DNA of 54,035 bases from an uncultured Chlorobiaceae bacterium (GTDB lineage: Bacteria; Bacteroidota; Chlorobiia; Chlorobiales; Chlorobiaceae), in assembly GCA_903994455.1 (NCBI GenBank), contig CAJEXI010000022.1, positions 1 through 54,035 of the forward strand. The letters are read 5' to 3'. Shown here piece by piece: positions 34,601-42,188 of the stretch. A program made the translations under genes and the position numbers. How positions within the stretch are numbered: the stretch's first letter is position 1; each line of letters starts with the position of its first letter. The notes below the pieces were generated by a model that made no database searches, was not told the DNA's origin, and worked only from the letters and a program-made list of their open reading frames with translations.

Positions 34601-35486
34601 TAAGCGGGATGACAATCAGCGACTTGATGTTCTGGGATTCCAGAATCTCTTTTTCGGTCGTCGCCTCATCGGGTAAATCAGCAATTCGGTCGAGGTGAAT
34701 AATCTTGTTGTTTCGGATCTGTTCCATCCACCAGGGAAAGATACTGGAGGGAACTTCCTGAAGCCGCTCTATTGTCGGTTCAATGCCTTTTGCGCACCAT
34801 TCATGAGTGTTGTCCATCAGGCGAAGATCATCGCGCAACTGGAAAATATAGCTGCGGTCAGCCTCAACAAATTCACCGATCAGTTGTAAGGTGCTGTTGA
34901 TCATCGTATCAATATGCTCGAACGGCAGGTTGATAAACTGGTTTGAGAGTGCCGTTACCAGACGTTCAAATGCGATGCTTTGCGTGAGTGCGATTTCAGA
35001 ATTTTTTCGTGCGGTGATATCCTCATGGGATCCAACCATGCGGAGTGGCTTGCCCTGCGCATCTTGCTCGAATACCTTCCCCTGGTCAAGCAACCAGACC
35101 CAGTGACCAAGTTTATGGCGCATTCTGACTTCCATTCGGTAAAAACTGCTTTTACCGGTAAAATGCTCCTCAAGCAAACGATTGGATTCGGCAATGTCGT
35201 CGGGATGGCACCGTTCTGTCCAGGTGTGGATCGATATTGGTTCCAGCTCGTCAAGGGTATAACCAATCAACGCTGCCCATTCGTTATTAACGGTCAGCTC
35301 TCCTGTCCTGACATGCCAGTCCCAGTATCCGACATGCATTGCTTCCACAACCATGTTGCAGGTTCTGTATGCAGCTTCATAAGTGGCCGCTTTCCTCTCA
35401 ATCTCAGATAGTTTTTTTCGGAGAGCGGCATTTTCTGTTCGCAGTTGTTCCTGTTCGATGTATAATTCTGGCACCTCTCTTTGCAT
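31671..35486 (-). CDS. Hybrid sensor histidine kinase (PAS/GAF/PAS-HisKA-HATPase-REC)
   Basis: This 1271-residue protein has no obvious membrane span, so it is probably cytoplasmic. In order it has: a short N-terminal coiled coil (about 8-40); a PAS (45-165); two GAF-like domains (about 175-500); three PAS domains (about 510-890); the dimerisation helix with phospho-acceptor H910 in G-G-I-A-H-D-F-N-N; an ATPase with N-L-C-T-N-A-F, D-T-G-T-G-M-D and G-T-G-L-G-L-S; and a C-terminal receiver with D1200 in I-T-D-L-T-M-P-E-M. The many sensor modules suggest integration of several cytosolic cues. It lies 23 bp after the symporter and 11 bp before a response regulator, in line with the MurNAc salvage genes. 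Confidence 0.93.
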   Translation of the reverse strand: MQREVPELYIEQEQLRTENAALRKKLSEIERKAATYEAAYRTCNMVVEAMHVGYWDWHVRTGELTVNNEWAALIGYTLDELEPISIHTWTERCHPDDIAESNRLLEEHFTGKSSFYRMEVRMRHKLGHWVWLLDQGKVFEQDAQGKPLRMVGSHEDITARKNSEIALTQSIAFERLVTALSNQFINLPFEHIDTMINSTLQLIGEFVEADRSYIFQLRDDLRLMDNTHEWCAKGIEPTIERLQEVPSSIFPWWMEQIRNNKIIHLDRIADLPDEATTEKEILESQNIKSLIVIPLIAGSSPFGYIGFDAVEHEQHWRPETVSVLTLAGGIIANALQRKQVEHFIKAELDLAITLNSSSSVEETLRTCLQAALSASGLDCGGIYLVNKNEAKITLCIHEGLPQSFIIHSSSYNFDSENARLILKGKPIYHKFNELLMEHHEELLTEQLKAIAIIPISYRGEVIACLNVASHTLSQVPKLARQGLETITSHIGAAIMQARQEEEIAEAKSNLESLFDTVDDLLFIVDMDGNVIHTNAAVRKKLGYSNDALCGRHVLYFHPKEQWETAQANIEGMIAGENTSCLVPLITNSGTLIPVETKITRGIWNKMPVLFGISRDFSERVLSEQTLRESEKRFRELTELLPLALFETDLKGIITYANKKSFDIFRHTPEDQQLGISGFSFCIPQEREKALVIFEAVKQGNHVSKEFMAIRKDGSLFPAQIYTLPIIHNGLVNGARSMVVDLTDLKKAEKTLRANALHKRMVKEFKTLINNIPGAVYRTNEEGKTIMLSMISDFLHDYTREEFEHELFETGAMIHTEDRKAIIAANHSLRSAKTSLALCFRIVMKNGSIRWLEDRKTSAFSPNGLFTGIDGILFDITERIMAQEEKHQLESNLRKTQRLETIGTLAGGIAHDFNNILTPILGYAEMGVLSLSKEEPLHDYFIEIAQAAEHAINLVAQILTFSKAQENTPDIVSIQKIVAEVLKLLRPLIPSTITIEQHLDTSCSNILADPSQIHQVIVNLCTNAFHAMEESGGLLTIELSEIVPDTGMQKMLPKLQAESYIKLSVSDTGTGMDETTMERIFEPFFTTKSVNKGTGLGLSVVHGIITSFGGEIIVESRQHQGTVFTAYLPVIKKEPENIALTDEPAKGNGSILFVDDESSVLKIMTMMVTKLGFSIEAIRSPLLALDLFRQNPERFDIIITDLTMPEMTGIELAEKLHKTKPQLPVILMTGYGKDLEQTTPLSHYGICKFLKKPFKLAELASTINEISSVHNT

Positions 35487-35509
35487 GATGGGTTACAATT
35501 TTAGACTTT

Positions 35510-36922
35510 TCAGAGATCGTGGTGCGCAGGAGCGATTAATTTGATGACCATATCGGTGATGAAGACAATGATGATGTTGATCATGACGGAGACCAGGATA
35601 TACCACGTCCAGGCAAGTCCAAAATGTTTAAGCACGAAAACAATAGCCATGCTGGCGACGAGACCAGTGGCCAGACTTGCCGTATGAAAGTGGCGTTTGC
35701 TTTTGGAGAGCAGAAAGAGCCCCAGAAGTCCGCCGTAGGTGAAGGAGGCGATTTCAAGACCAACCATAACAATTGCCTTGTTTCCTGCGTCAAACATGAG
35801 TGCAATAATAATAAGCACGATCGCCCAGACGAAACTGATAATCCTTGAAAACCCGAGAGAAGCCGTTCCGCCCAGAATGTCGTTGACGGTTGAAGAGGCC
35901 AGAGCGTTGATGGCTGAACTGTGGGTTGACATGGCTGCTGACAAGACTCCTGCAATCAGTAATCCTTTCAGTCCGGCGGGAAGATAGTGAACAATAAAAA
36001 AGGCAAATTCCCTGTCTTTTTCCATTGGAGCACCATGCATGAACACTGAAATCAGGGTGCCTGCAAAAAGAAAAACAGAAAACTGAAAAAAGACAAAAAA
36101 ACCGCTTCCAATCATCGCTTTTCTTGCTGAGCGGAGATTCTTGCAGCCGAGTACCCGCTGGACCATCATGTAGTCGACTCCATGCGATGAAAGAGAGAGC
36201 AGGATTCCTCCGATAAATGCGCTGAAAAAGGTGAGCGGGTTGGTCAAAAAATGAGGATCGGTATTGATGATATTCAGTTTTCCTGAGCTGAGCAGTGATG
36301 TCAATATCTCCGGCAGGCCCTTGTCAATACTCTGAAGAAGAAAAACAATCGAGAGGAGTCCGCCTAAAAGGTAAAGGCTGAACTGAAAACTTTCGAGCCA
36401 GACGACAGCCTTGATGCCGCCTGACAGGGTATAGACAAGGGTGACCATACCGATAATCATCACCGAGAGCGGCAGCGACCAGCCAGTGACCACCTGCACC
36501 ACGACACCAGCGGCCAGAAACCTGATGGCATCGCCAAGCGTTCTGGTCACAAGAAAAACCAGAGCAGCCACTTTTTGCATGCCGGTACCAAAACGGATGC
36601 CAATGATTTCATAGATAGAGCTCACGCCGTGTTTGAAATACATGGGCAGGAGAATTGCGCTGACAAGGATTCGTCCAAGAATGTAGCCCATAGCGAGTTG
36701 CAGGAAGCTCCAGTCACCCCGGTAGGCTAAACCTGGAACGCTGACAAAGGTCAGTACAGACGTCTCTGAGGCGACAATAGAGAGCATTGAGACAATCCAG
36801 GGCAAGTTGTGATTGCCGATAAAATAGTCGTTGCTGTTTTTGTTGCTTTTTCCATGCCAGAGCCCGAAGAGTGTATTTCCGGCCAGAAAGAGTATAACGA
36901 TGGCAAGATCAATCGGCTGCAT
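35510..36922 (-). CDS. Sodium:solute symporter (SSS family), possible MurNAc/muropeptide importer
   Basis: The 470-residue, highly hydrophobic protein has about thirteen membrane spans. Family features include D-Y-F-I-G-N-H-N-L-P-W at the first loop, S-I-V-A-S-E-T-S-V-L-T-F, a G-D-A-I-R-F span and Y-T-L-S-G-G-I-K-A-V-V-W. SSS carriers bring in sugars, amino acids or vitamins with Na+. The substrate cannot be read from sequence. Its place 42 bp after namZ, behind murU and amgK, suggests it imports MurNAc or a MurNAc-containing disaccharide. That assignment is inference from context. Confidence 0.85.
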   Translation of the reverse strand: MQPIDLAIVILFLAGNTLFGLWHGKSNKNSNDYFIGNHNLPWIVSMLSIVASETSVLTFVSVPGLAYRGDWSFLQLAMGYILGRILVSAILLPMYFKHGVSSIYEIIGIRFGTGMQKVAALVFLVTRTLGDAIRFLAAGVVVQVVTGWSLPLSVMIIGMVTLVYTLSGGIKAVVWLESFQFSLYLLGGLLSIVFLLQSIDKGLPEILTSLLSSGKLNIINTDPHFLTNPLTFFSAFIGGILLSLSSHGVDYMMVQRVLGCKNLRSARKAMIGSGFFVFFQFSVFLFAGTLISVFMHGAPMEKDREFAFFIVHYLPAGLKGLLIAGVLSAAMSTHSSAINALASSTVNDILGGTASLGFSRIISFVWAIVLIIIALMFDAGNKAIVMVGLEIASFTYGGLLGLFLLSKSKRHFHTASLATGLVASMAIVFVLKHFGLAWTWYILVSVMINIIIVFITDMVIKLIAPAHHDL

Positions 36923-36964
36923 GGAGGAGAATGGTTAAGTGGCTGTTCAAGGTTGTTTCAGTGC

Positions 36965-38131
36965 CTAAAGTTTGTACAGGTGGAAGGCAGATGTTCTGTC
37001 AGAGAATTCAGCCTCTTCATGCTTCCATGACGCAAGAATGTCGCAGGTCTTGCAATTGTTCAGTATGGCGGTGCGGATGCTGCTGTTTCCTGCAAGAAGA
37101 TCGAATGCCGGAATGGTATCGTTGAATTCATAGACGCCGCGCAAGAACTGCAGTTGCCCTGGATAGAGCTCATGGAGCGCTGTTGTCATGGCAACCCCGG
37201 TGGCGAATGAGCTGAAGCGGGCGTGATCGGTCACTTGCAGCCAGATACCACCAATAACCTCTCCACAAAACTTGTGAAAGGTCGGCTTGAACCATAGCGG
37301 ACGAAAGAGAACCCCTTCGAGCCGGTATGAGGCGCAGTGTGCCGCAAGGTCGTAAGGTTTAATAAATGGCGCACCGGAAAGCTGAAACGGGGTTGTTGTG
37401 CCTCGGCCTTCAGAGACATTAAGTCCCTCAAACAGGCACATACCCGGATAAACCTCAGCCGTAGCAACAGTGGGCATGTTTGGTGATGGCGGAATCCAGG
37501 GAAGTCCTGTTTCATGGAACAGCATCGAGCGCTGCCAGCCTTTCATGGCAATGACGCTGAGCTTGACATCAAGTTTCCTGAAATCGCGGTAGAAAAGAGC
37601 CAACTCTCCCGCCGTCATGCCGTGCCGTACCGGTACCGGAAAAACGCCGACAAAGGAGCCAAATGCCGGATCGAGAAGTGGTCCCTCGACAATGGTTCCT
37701 CCCAGAGGATTCGGGCGGTCGAGCACCATGATTTCGATATCCCTGCCCGAAACAGCTTCCATAAACAGTGCCAGGGTGTTGAGGTAGGTGTAGTAGCGTG
37801 ATCCGACATCCTGAATATCGAAAATGATAAGGTCAAGCTTGTCGAGTACTGCTTTGTCAGGAAGAAGTGTTTCCGCTGAAGCACCGTAGAGACTAACCAC
37901 TTCAAAGCCAGATTCCGGCTGATTCACGACGGCTATCTGATCCTGTTCGGTCCCAAAGAGGCCGTGTTCGGGAGAAAAAATCTTTTGGAGGTGAAGGCCT
38001 TTCTCTTTCAGGACGTTCCATGAGTATTTCAGATCAGGAGTCACCGATGTTTGATTGACAATCAGCCCAATAGTTCTGTGTCTTATGCTGTCAGTATTGC
38101 TGAGCAGGATGTCGAGACCTGTTGCTACCAT
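36965..38131 (-). CDS. namZ: DUF1343 exo-beta-N-acetylmuramidase (NamZ-type)
   Basis: NamZ (DUF1343) removes MurNAc from the non-reducing ends of peptidoglycan fragments. The 388-residue protein has the characteristic G-L-I-V-N-Q-T-S, I-F-S-P-E-H-G-L-F-G, S-L-Y-G, I-F-D-I-Q-D-V-G-S-R-Y-Y-T-Y, L-D-R-P-N-P-L-G-G and P-V-P-V-R-H-G-M-T-A-G-E-L-A. There is no signal peptide: the protein opens directly with V-A-T-G-L-D-I-L-L-S. This differs from the secreted Bacillus form and suggests it acts in the cytoplasm. ATG 38131 overlaps the murU stop by one base (TGATG), which supports this start and translational coupling. Confidence 0.9.
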   Translation of the reverse strand: MVATGLDILLSNTDSIRHRTIGLIVNQTSVTPDLKYSWNVLKEKGLHLQKIFSPEHGLFGTEQDQIAVVNQPESGFEVVSLYGASAETLLPDKAVLDKLDLIIFDIQDVGSRYYTYLNTLALFMEAVSGRDIEIMVLDRPNPLGGTIVEGPLLDPAFGSFVGVFPVPVRHGMTAGELALFYRDFRKLDVKLSVIAMKGWQRSMLFHETGLPWIPPSPNMPTVATAEVYPGMCLFEGLNVSEGRGTTTPFQLSGAPFIKPYDLAAHCASYRLEGVLFRPLWFKPTFHKFCGEVIGGIWLQVTDHARFSSFATGVAMTTALHELYPGQLQFLRGVYEFNDTIPAFDLLAGNSSIRTAILNNCKTCDILASWKHEEAEFSDRTSAFHLYKL

Positions 38132-39087
38132 CAGCTCCTCTTCTCCTGTTTCGATTCTTCGATGACGGTTGTGCTGTAGGGATCAACAATGGCATTGAGA
38201 AGCGTGCTTCCGGGTTTGACCGTTGCTCCCGGCAGAAGCACTGAATTCCTTATACGACAATGTTCTCCAATATGGCACCCTTTTCCAATGACAGATTTCG
38301 AAATTTCAACATTGGGGCTGATAAAGGCTTCAGGAGAGATGGCATGGGGACGCATCCCTATAGCCTGGGCCATTGCTGTGGCGAGGCCGTTCATGATGGA
38401 TGCGGTGTTGATATTTGCCTGCCAGTAGCTTTGCATAGTGCCGATATCCATCCACAATCCTTTATGCTGGTAGTAGCCAAGGCCTCCGTTATCGATAAGT
38501 CCTGTAAATCCTGTATCGACAATGCCTGAAAACTCTGCATGCATAAAACGAAAAATTTTCGGGCTGAGAACGGCTGTGCCAGTATAGATCAATGAGGAAA
38601 CAAGGCCAGTCTGCCGCCGGTTGTTGAAATCTTTGATCAGGCCACCTTCAACACCGATATAACCGATAGAGGTGGCTTCCGGGGTTTCATACAGGGTCAG
38701 GGTGCCTGGGCGACCTGATTGCTGGTGATGCAGGATCAGTGCCCTGAAGTCAATATCGGTAATAATATCGCTGTTGACCAGAAGAAACTCATCCGAACCA
38801 AGGAGATGTTCGCATTTTTTCAGTCCTCCCCCGGTCCCGAGAATTATTGGCTCTTCCGAAAAAGAGATCTCCAGTCCTGGCAGATCACAAGCATCAAGAG
38901 CGTTTTTGATGGCATCGGCATGAGCGTGAATGTTGCAAATGATCTCCCGGATTCCCGCCTGCTTTAGCAAAAACAGAGTGTAGAAAAGAGAGGGAATATT
39001 AAGAATCGGAATCAGTGGTTTCGGGAGATGATCGGTCAAGGGGCGCAAACGGGTGCCGAGGCCGGCGGCAAGGACAAATGCTTTCAT
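38131..39087 (-). CDS. murU: Sugar-1-phosphate nucleotidyltransferase, MurU-like with hexapeptide tail
   Basis: MurU makes UDP-MurNAc from MurNAc-1-phosphate and UTP, bypassing MurA and MurB. The 318-residue protein opens with the nucleotide-binding K-A-F-V-L-A-A-G-L-G-T-R-L-R-P-L-T and K-P-L-I-P-I-L-N, and has the metal-site N-S-D-I in L-L-V-N-S-D. After about residue 245 comes a left-handed beta-helix tail (I-S-P-E-A-F-I-S-P-N-V-E-I, V-I-G-K-G-C-H-I-G), which the Pseudomonas MurU as I recall it lacks. It overlaps amgK by four bases (ATGA, 39087-39084) and namZ by one. The context supports MurNAc over glucose or mannose as substrate. Confidence 0.82.
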   Translation of the reverse strand: MKAFVLAAGLGTRLRPLTDHLPKPLIPILNIPSLFYTLFLLKQAGIREIICNIHAHADAIKNALDACDLPGLEISFSEEPIILGTGGGLKKCEHLLGSDEFLLVNSDIITDIDFRALILHHQQSGRPGTLTLYETPEATSIGYIGVEGGLIKDFNNRRQTGLVSSLIYTGTAVLSPKIFRFMHAEFSGIVDTGFTGLIDNGGLGYYQHKGLWMDIGTMQSYWQANINTASIMNGLATAMAQAIGMRPHAISPEAFISPNVEISKSVIGKGCHIGEHCRIRNSVLLPGATVKPGSTLLNAIVDPYSTTVIEESKQEKRS

Positions 39088-40088
39088 GATGCGGTTCCTT
39101 CAAGAAGTGGACGCAGAATATCTCCTGCGGTTCTCAGTTCGGTTCTTGCTTCAAGATAATCAGGAATATAGGCGAGTGTGGGCGCAATTGAGTGTTCGAA
39201 GGCGTTGTTTTTTTTTACACTGGTCTGGTAACAGAAGGTTCCAATGGCCTTGATATTTCGTTGAAAGGCCATAAGGTCAAAATAATAGAGGTATTCGTCA
39301 AAACTCATGGTGCCCGGATTGTGACAACGAAGAGCATTAAAGTGACGGGCCTTCAACTCTTCGGTCAGTAAAGGGTCGAGCTGGATATAGGAGTCTTTTA
39401 TCAGGGAAACGGCATCATATTGCGGAAGACCCATACGAGCATCCTGAAAGTCAATAATCACCGGTTTGCCGTTGGAAACAAGAATATTACGGCTGTGAAA
39501 ATCCCGATGGTTCAGCACAAAGTGTTGGGGCTTGACAAGAAGCTCGGCAATGGCTTCAAACTCACGGCGTAATATTCCAACAAGTTTCTGGTCGAACACT
39601 GAAGCGAAGTAGTTGAGCAGAGCGTGCTCAATAAAAAAATCAAACTCGAACATGAGTTTTTCCTTGTCAAAACTTCTGTTGAACGGGATTTTGTTTTTTT
39701 CACCGTCAAGAGTCTGAAGTTGTACGAGGATATCAATGATCTCCCGGTACAAGGGAGGAATAGTCTCCTCTTTTTGTGACCCAAAGAGATTCTGCAGCAG
39801 CAGCTCTCCGCAATCCTCAAGAAGCAGGAGCCCGTTTTCGGGATCGATGGCCTTGACTGCCGGAACCGGAAGAGCATGCATCGACAAGAGCGCGTGCATG
39901 AGCAGAAACGGGTAGGTATCGGGCGTTGAGGCTTCAAATTCCGGATCATAACAGCCTACAGAGGTGTCCGTTGTACCGATAATCCTGAAATACTGGCGGC
40001 TTGAAGCATCGCCCTGTATTTTTGTAAGAGTAAGGAGTTGGCCGCAACAGGTATTGAAAAGAGCGGTGATATTTTTCTTGATGGTCAT
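39084..40088 (-). CDS. amgK: Anomeric MurNAc/GlcNAc kinase AmgK-like (APH fold)
   Basis: AmgK phosphorylates the anomeric carbon of MurNAc to MurNAc-1-phosphate. The 334-residue aminoglycoside-phosphotransferase-fold protein has G-D-A-S-S-R-Q-Y-F-R near residue 26, the catalytic loop H-R-D-F-H-S-R-N with D196, and the metal-binding V-I-I-D-F-Q-D-A-R-M-G with D213. The H-R-D-F-H-S-R-N and I-D-F-Q-D-A pairing is what I associate with AmgK rather than antibiotic kinases. It is the first gene of the minus-strand operon and lies downstream of the csmB hairpin. Its stop overlaps the murU start. Confidence 0.85.
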   Translation of the reverse strand: MTIKKNITALFNTCCGQLLTLTKIQGDASSRQYFRIIGTTDTSVGCYDPEFEASTPDTYPFLLMHALLSMHALPVPAVKAIDPENGLLLLEDCGELLLQNLFGSQKEETIPPLYREIIDILVQLQTLDGEKNKIPFNRSFDKEKLMFEFDFFIEHALLNYFASVFDQKLVGILRREFEAIAELLVKPQHFVLNHRDFHSRNILVSNGKPVIIDFQDARMGLPQYDAVSLIKDSYIQLDPLLTEELKARHFNALRCHNPGTMSFDEYLYYFDLMAFQRNIKAIGTFCYQTSVKKNNAFEHSIAPTLAYIPDYLEARTELRTAGDILRPLLEGTAS

Positions 40089-40151
40089 AGGGCAACATCC
40101 TGTCGGCCTTGTTTCAACAGAAGAGATAAGTTTAAAAGCATAGAATAGAAA

Positions 40152-40191
40152 AAAAAAGCACCCTATACGTTACGTATAAGGTGCTTTTTGG
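40152..40191. terminator. Long hairpin terminator downstream of the chlorosome gene
   Basis: AAAAAAAGCACCCTATACGT (40150-40169) faces TACGTATAAGGTGCTTTTT, with stem GCACC-x-TATACG and CGTATA-x-GGTGC holding one mismatch. A-rich and T-rich flanks sit on either side, so it can terminate from the minus strand (csmB-like gene) and perhaps in both directions. It separates the abundant chlorosome transcript from the amgK operon starting at 40088. Confidence 0.85.
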
Positions 40192-40205
40192 TAAAAAAGC
40201 CTGGC

Positions 40206-40433
40206 TTACTTTTTGGGTGCAATAGCAGAAGAGATGCTCTGCAAGATCTGGTTAAGAGCGGAGATGACATTGCCAACAAGATCTGTGGCCGTTTTGCCAA
40301 GAGGCTCAGCGTACTGTGCTGCGCTCTGGATTCCACTGGTCAAAAGCCCAACCTGCTGCTGGGCAACTTTTCCCAGAACATCAAGGAGATTGCCGATGGC
40401 ACCTGATACGTCGTTGCTTGTTCCGTTTGACAT
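40206..40433 (-). CDS. csmB: Chlorosome envelope protein of the CsmB/CsmF type
   Basis: This 75-residue protein begins M-S-N-G-T-S-N-D-V-S-G-A-I-G-N-L-L and ends S-S-A-I-A-P-K-K, with A-E-P-L-G-K-T-A-T-D-L-V-G-N-V in the middle. As I recall the green sulfur bacterial CsmB and CsmF proteins, this is the same pattern; which of the two it is cannot be fixed without alignment. The protein sits in the lipid monolayer around the chlorosome, the bacteriochlorophyll antenna. Two amphipathic helices are visible. A strong terminator follows, consistent with a highly expressed single-gene transcript. It is the best taxonomic marker in the window. Confidence 0.78.
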   Translation of the reverse strand: MSNGTSNDVSGAIGNLLDVLGKVAQQQVGLLTSGIQSAAQYAEPLGKTATDLVGNVISALNQILQSISSAIAPKK

Positions 40434-40717
40434 AGTTTTTATTGTTTTCAGGGTTATAAAAGGGTGTTCTTAAAATGTTGCGTTTACCGTTTGTTACTCT
40501 TGCTGCAAGTTAAGATATTTTCAATCGCAGAGCAAATGGAAAACAATCAGGAAGGGATTCCATAGGGGTACACCTCACGTTACCGTTATCGATGCTCTGT
40601 GCCTGAAAGAAAGAAAAGAGGGAGGAGTGAAAAAAAATTTATATTCTGGCCGGGTTGAGATTGGCTTGTTGTCGAGAAAAATGTGTTATTCTGGTAGTTT
40701 ATAACTTGAGCAAAATA

Positions 40718-41176
40718 ATGGACTTTACGTTTTGCATGGAATTGGCTTTTCGGGAAGCGATCAAGGCTTTTGAACGAAAGGAGGTTCCTGTGGGTGCCGT
40801 TGTGCTCGATGGGAGTGGCCATGTTATCGGCAGAGGGTATAATCAGGTCGAATCGCTCTGCGATGCTACGGCGCATGCTGAGATGATTGCGTTGACCTCG
40901 GCCATGGCAACGATCGGCAGCAAGTATCTGACTGATTGCACTCTTGCCGTCACTCTTGAGCCTTGCCCAATGTGTGCCGGTGCTATCGTTAATGCAAAGG
41001 TCGCAAGGGTTATTTTTGGCGCATACGATCCAAAAATGGGATCGTCAGGTACGGTGATGAACGTGACCGGGTGTCAGCAGCTCAACCATCAGCCGGAAGT
41101 CTTCGGAGGAATCATGGAAAACAAATGCCAGAATCTGTTAAAGGATTTTTTCAGGGAACTGCGCAAGAACAGTTGA
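40718..41176 (+). CDS. tadA: tRNA-specific adenosine deaminase TadA
   Basis: TadA converts wobble A34 to inosine in tRNA-Arg(ACG). The 152-residue protein has the zinc/catalytic H53-A-E55 in T-A-H-A-E-M-I-A-L and P-C-P-M-C (C83, C86) in L-E-P-C-P-M-C-A-G-A-I, with M-G-S-S-G-T-V and the C-terminal helix F-F-R-E-L-R. ATG 40718 matches the usual N-terminus (M-D-F-T-F-C-M-E-L-A-F-R-E-A); an upstream in-frame start at 40655 would add an unrelated 21 residues. Confidence 0.93.
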   Translation: MDFTFCMELAFREAIKAFERKEVPVGAVVLDGSGHVIGRGYNQVESLCDATAHAEMIALTSAMATIGSKYLTDCTLAVTLEPCPMCAGAIVNAKVARVIFGAYDPKMGSSGTVMNVTGCQQLNHQPEVFGGIMENKCQNLLKDFFRELRKNS

Positions 41177-41186
41177 CAACTGCCAA

Positions 41187-42188
41187 TTATCCATTCTCTT
41201 TAAGGATATGTTTTAGCGAACTCGCTAAATGAGACACAATATCCTGCGCAACACCACTTCCCGTCGAAGGAGGTTGAATGGTATCAAGGCTTTCAATGCC
41301 CGCTTTTTTGACGGCTTTGCTGATGGTCACCGATAAAATCGGGTTACACTCCCGGATAATCTCTTTGAGCATAAATGATGCCTCAAACTTGCTTTGCTGC
41401 ATGACCTCTCTCTTCTCCTCTTCAGTCGAGATCTGGCAGTGGCGTGTCGCAATAATACCGGCAAGACAGGTGAGGTAGCTGTTTGTAGAGCCTGCCAGAA
41501 AGAGGTTGAGAAAAAAAGGAGTCAGCAGATTTCCGCCTGGCAGCAGTGATGAGAGTGTATTGCTGAATGAGGACTGTATAATTGGCTTGATATGCTCCGG
41601 AATGTCCTCTTTCCTAAAGTCTGAAAGCGGCAGGCAGTCGTAGACAGAACGAACCAGTGCCATAAATTCTCTGAGATGCTGCTTGCGGTTGTGTATGCAG
41701 TAAACATTCCACAACACCCTGAAGTTGTTGAACAGTGATGTGGTTGTTCCGTAGGATGTGTTCTGGGCAAACGCTCCCACAAAAAAGTTTTTTTCGGCAA
41801 TCTTCCGGGTCATGTTGAGGGAGTCCACATCAAGAAGCTTGAGGTTCGTACGGAGCCATCGCTGATCTTTTCGGACTTTTGATGGATCCGGGTGCATGGG
41901 GTGAACCGGCAACCTGCTGGCAAGATAGCTGACATAAGCTGCCATAAGCTTTGAATTTTCATCTTCAGGCAGCGGCGGGGTTTTGGGAACAGAAAAAAGA
42001 TTGAACCCGGTATAAAGGGCTGAGAGTATGATGATGGTGCTGAACAGAAGAAAAAGTGCTCCGGCGTATGGGTGTAAAGAACGGAGCAGTGCTGCGGCCA
42101 CACTTAACTGGTTAACGGTAAAAACAACGACAAGGAGCGTTGCGGCTACCAGTGTGGCATAAAGAAACAGGGCCGCTTTTCGTCTCAT
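41187..42188 (-). CDS. Membrane protein of unknown function (possibly DUF697-like)
   Basis: The 333-residue protein has two N-terminal membrane spans (F-L-Y-A-T-L-V-A-A-T-L-L-V-V-V-F-T and A-L-F-L-L-F-S-T-I-I-I-L-S-A-L-Y), a charged cytoplasmic stretch, and a third hydrophobic region near residues 220-250 (F-F-L-N-L-F-L-A-G-S-T). The layout recalls DUF697/YcjF-type proteins linked to GTPases, but I see no decisive motif. Its start overlaps the stop of the nitronate-monooxygenase-like gene by four bases (ATGA, 42188-42185), so the two are translated together. Confidence 0.55.
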   Translation of the reverse strand: MRRKAALFLYATLVAATLLVVVFTVNQLSVAAALLRSLHPYAGALFLLFSTIIILSALYTGFNLFSVPKTPPLPEDENSKLMAAYVSYLASRLPVHPMHPDPSKVRKDQRWLRTNLKLLDVDSLNMTRKIAEKNFFVGAFAQNTSYGTTTSLFNNFRVLWNVYCIHNRKQHLREFMALVRSVYDCLPLSDFRKEDIPEHIKPIIQSSFSNTLSSLLPGGNLLTPFFLNLFLAGSTNSYLTCLAGIIATRHCQISTEEEKREVMQQSKFEASFMLKEIIRECNPILSVTISKAVKKAGIESLDTIQPPSTGSGVAQDIVSHLASSLKHILKENG

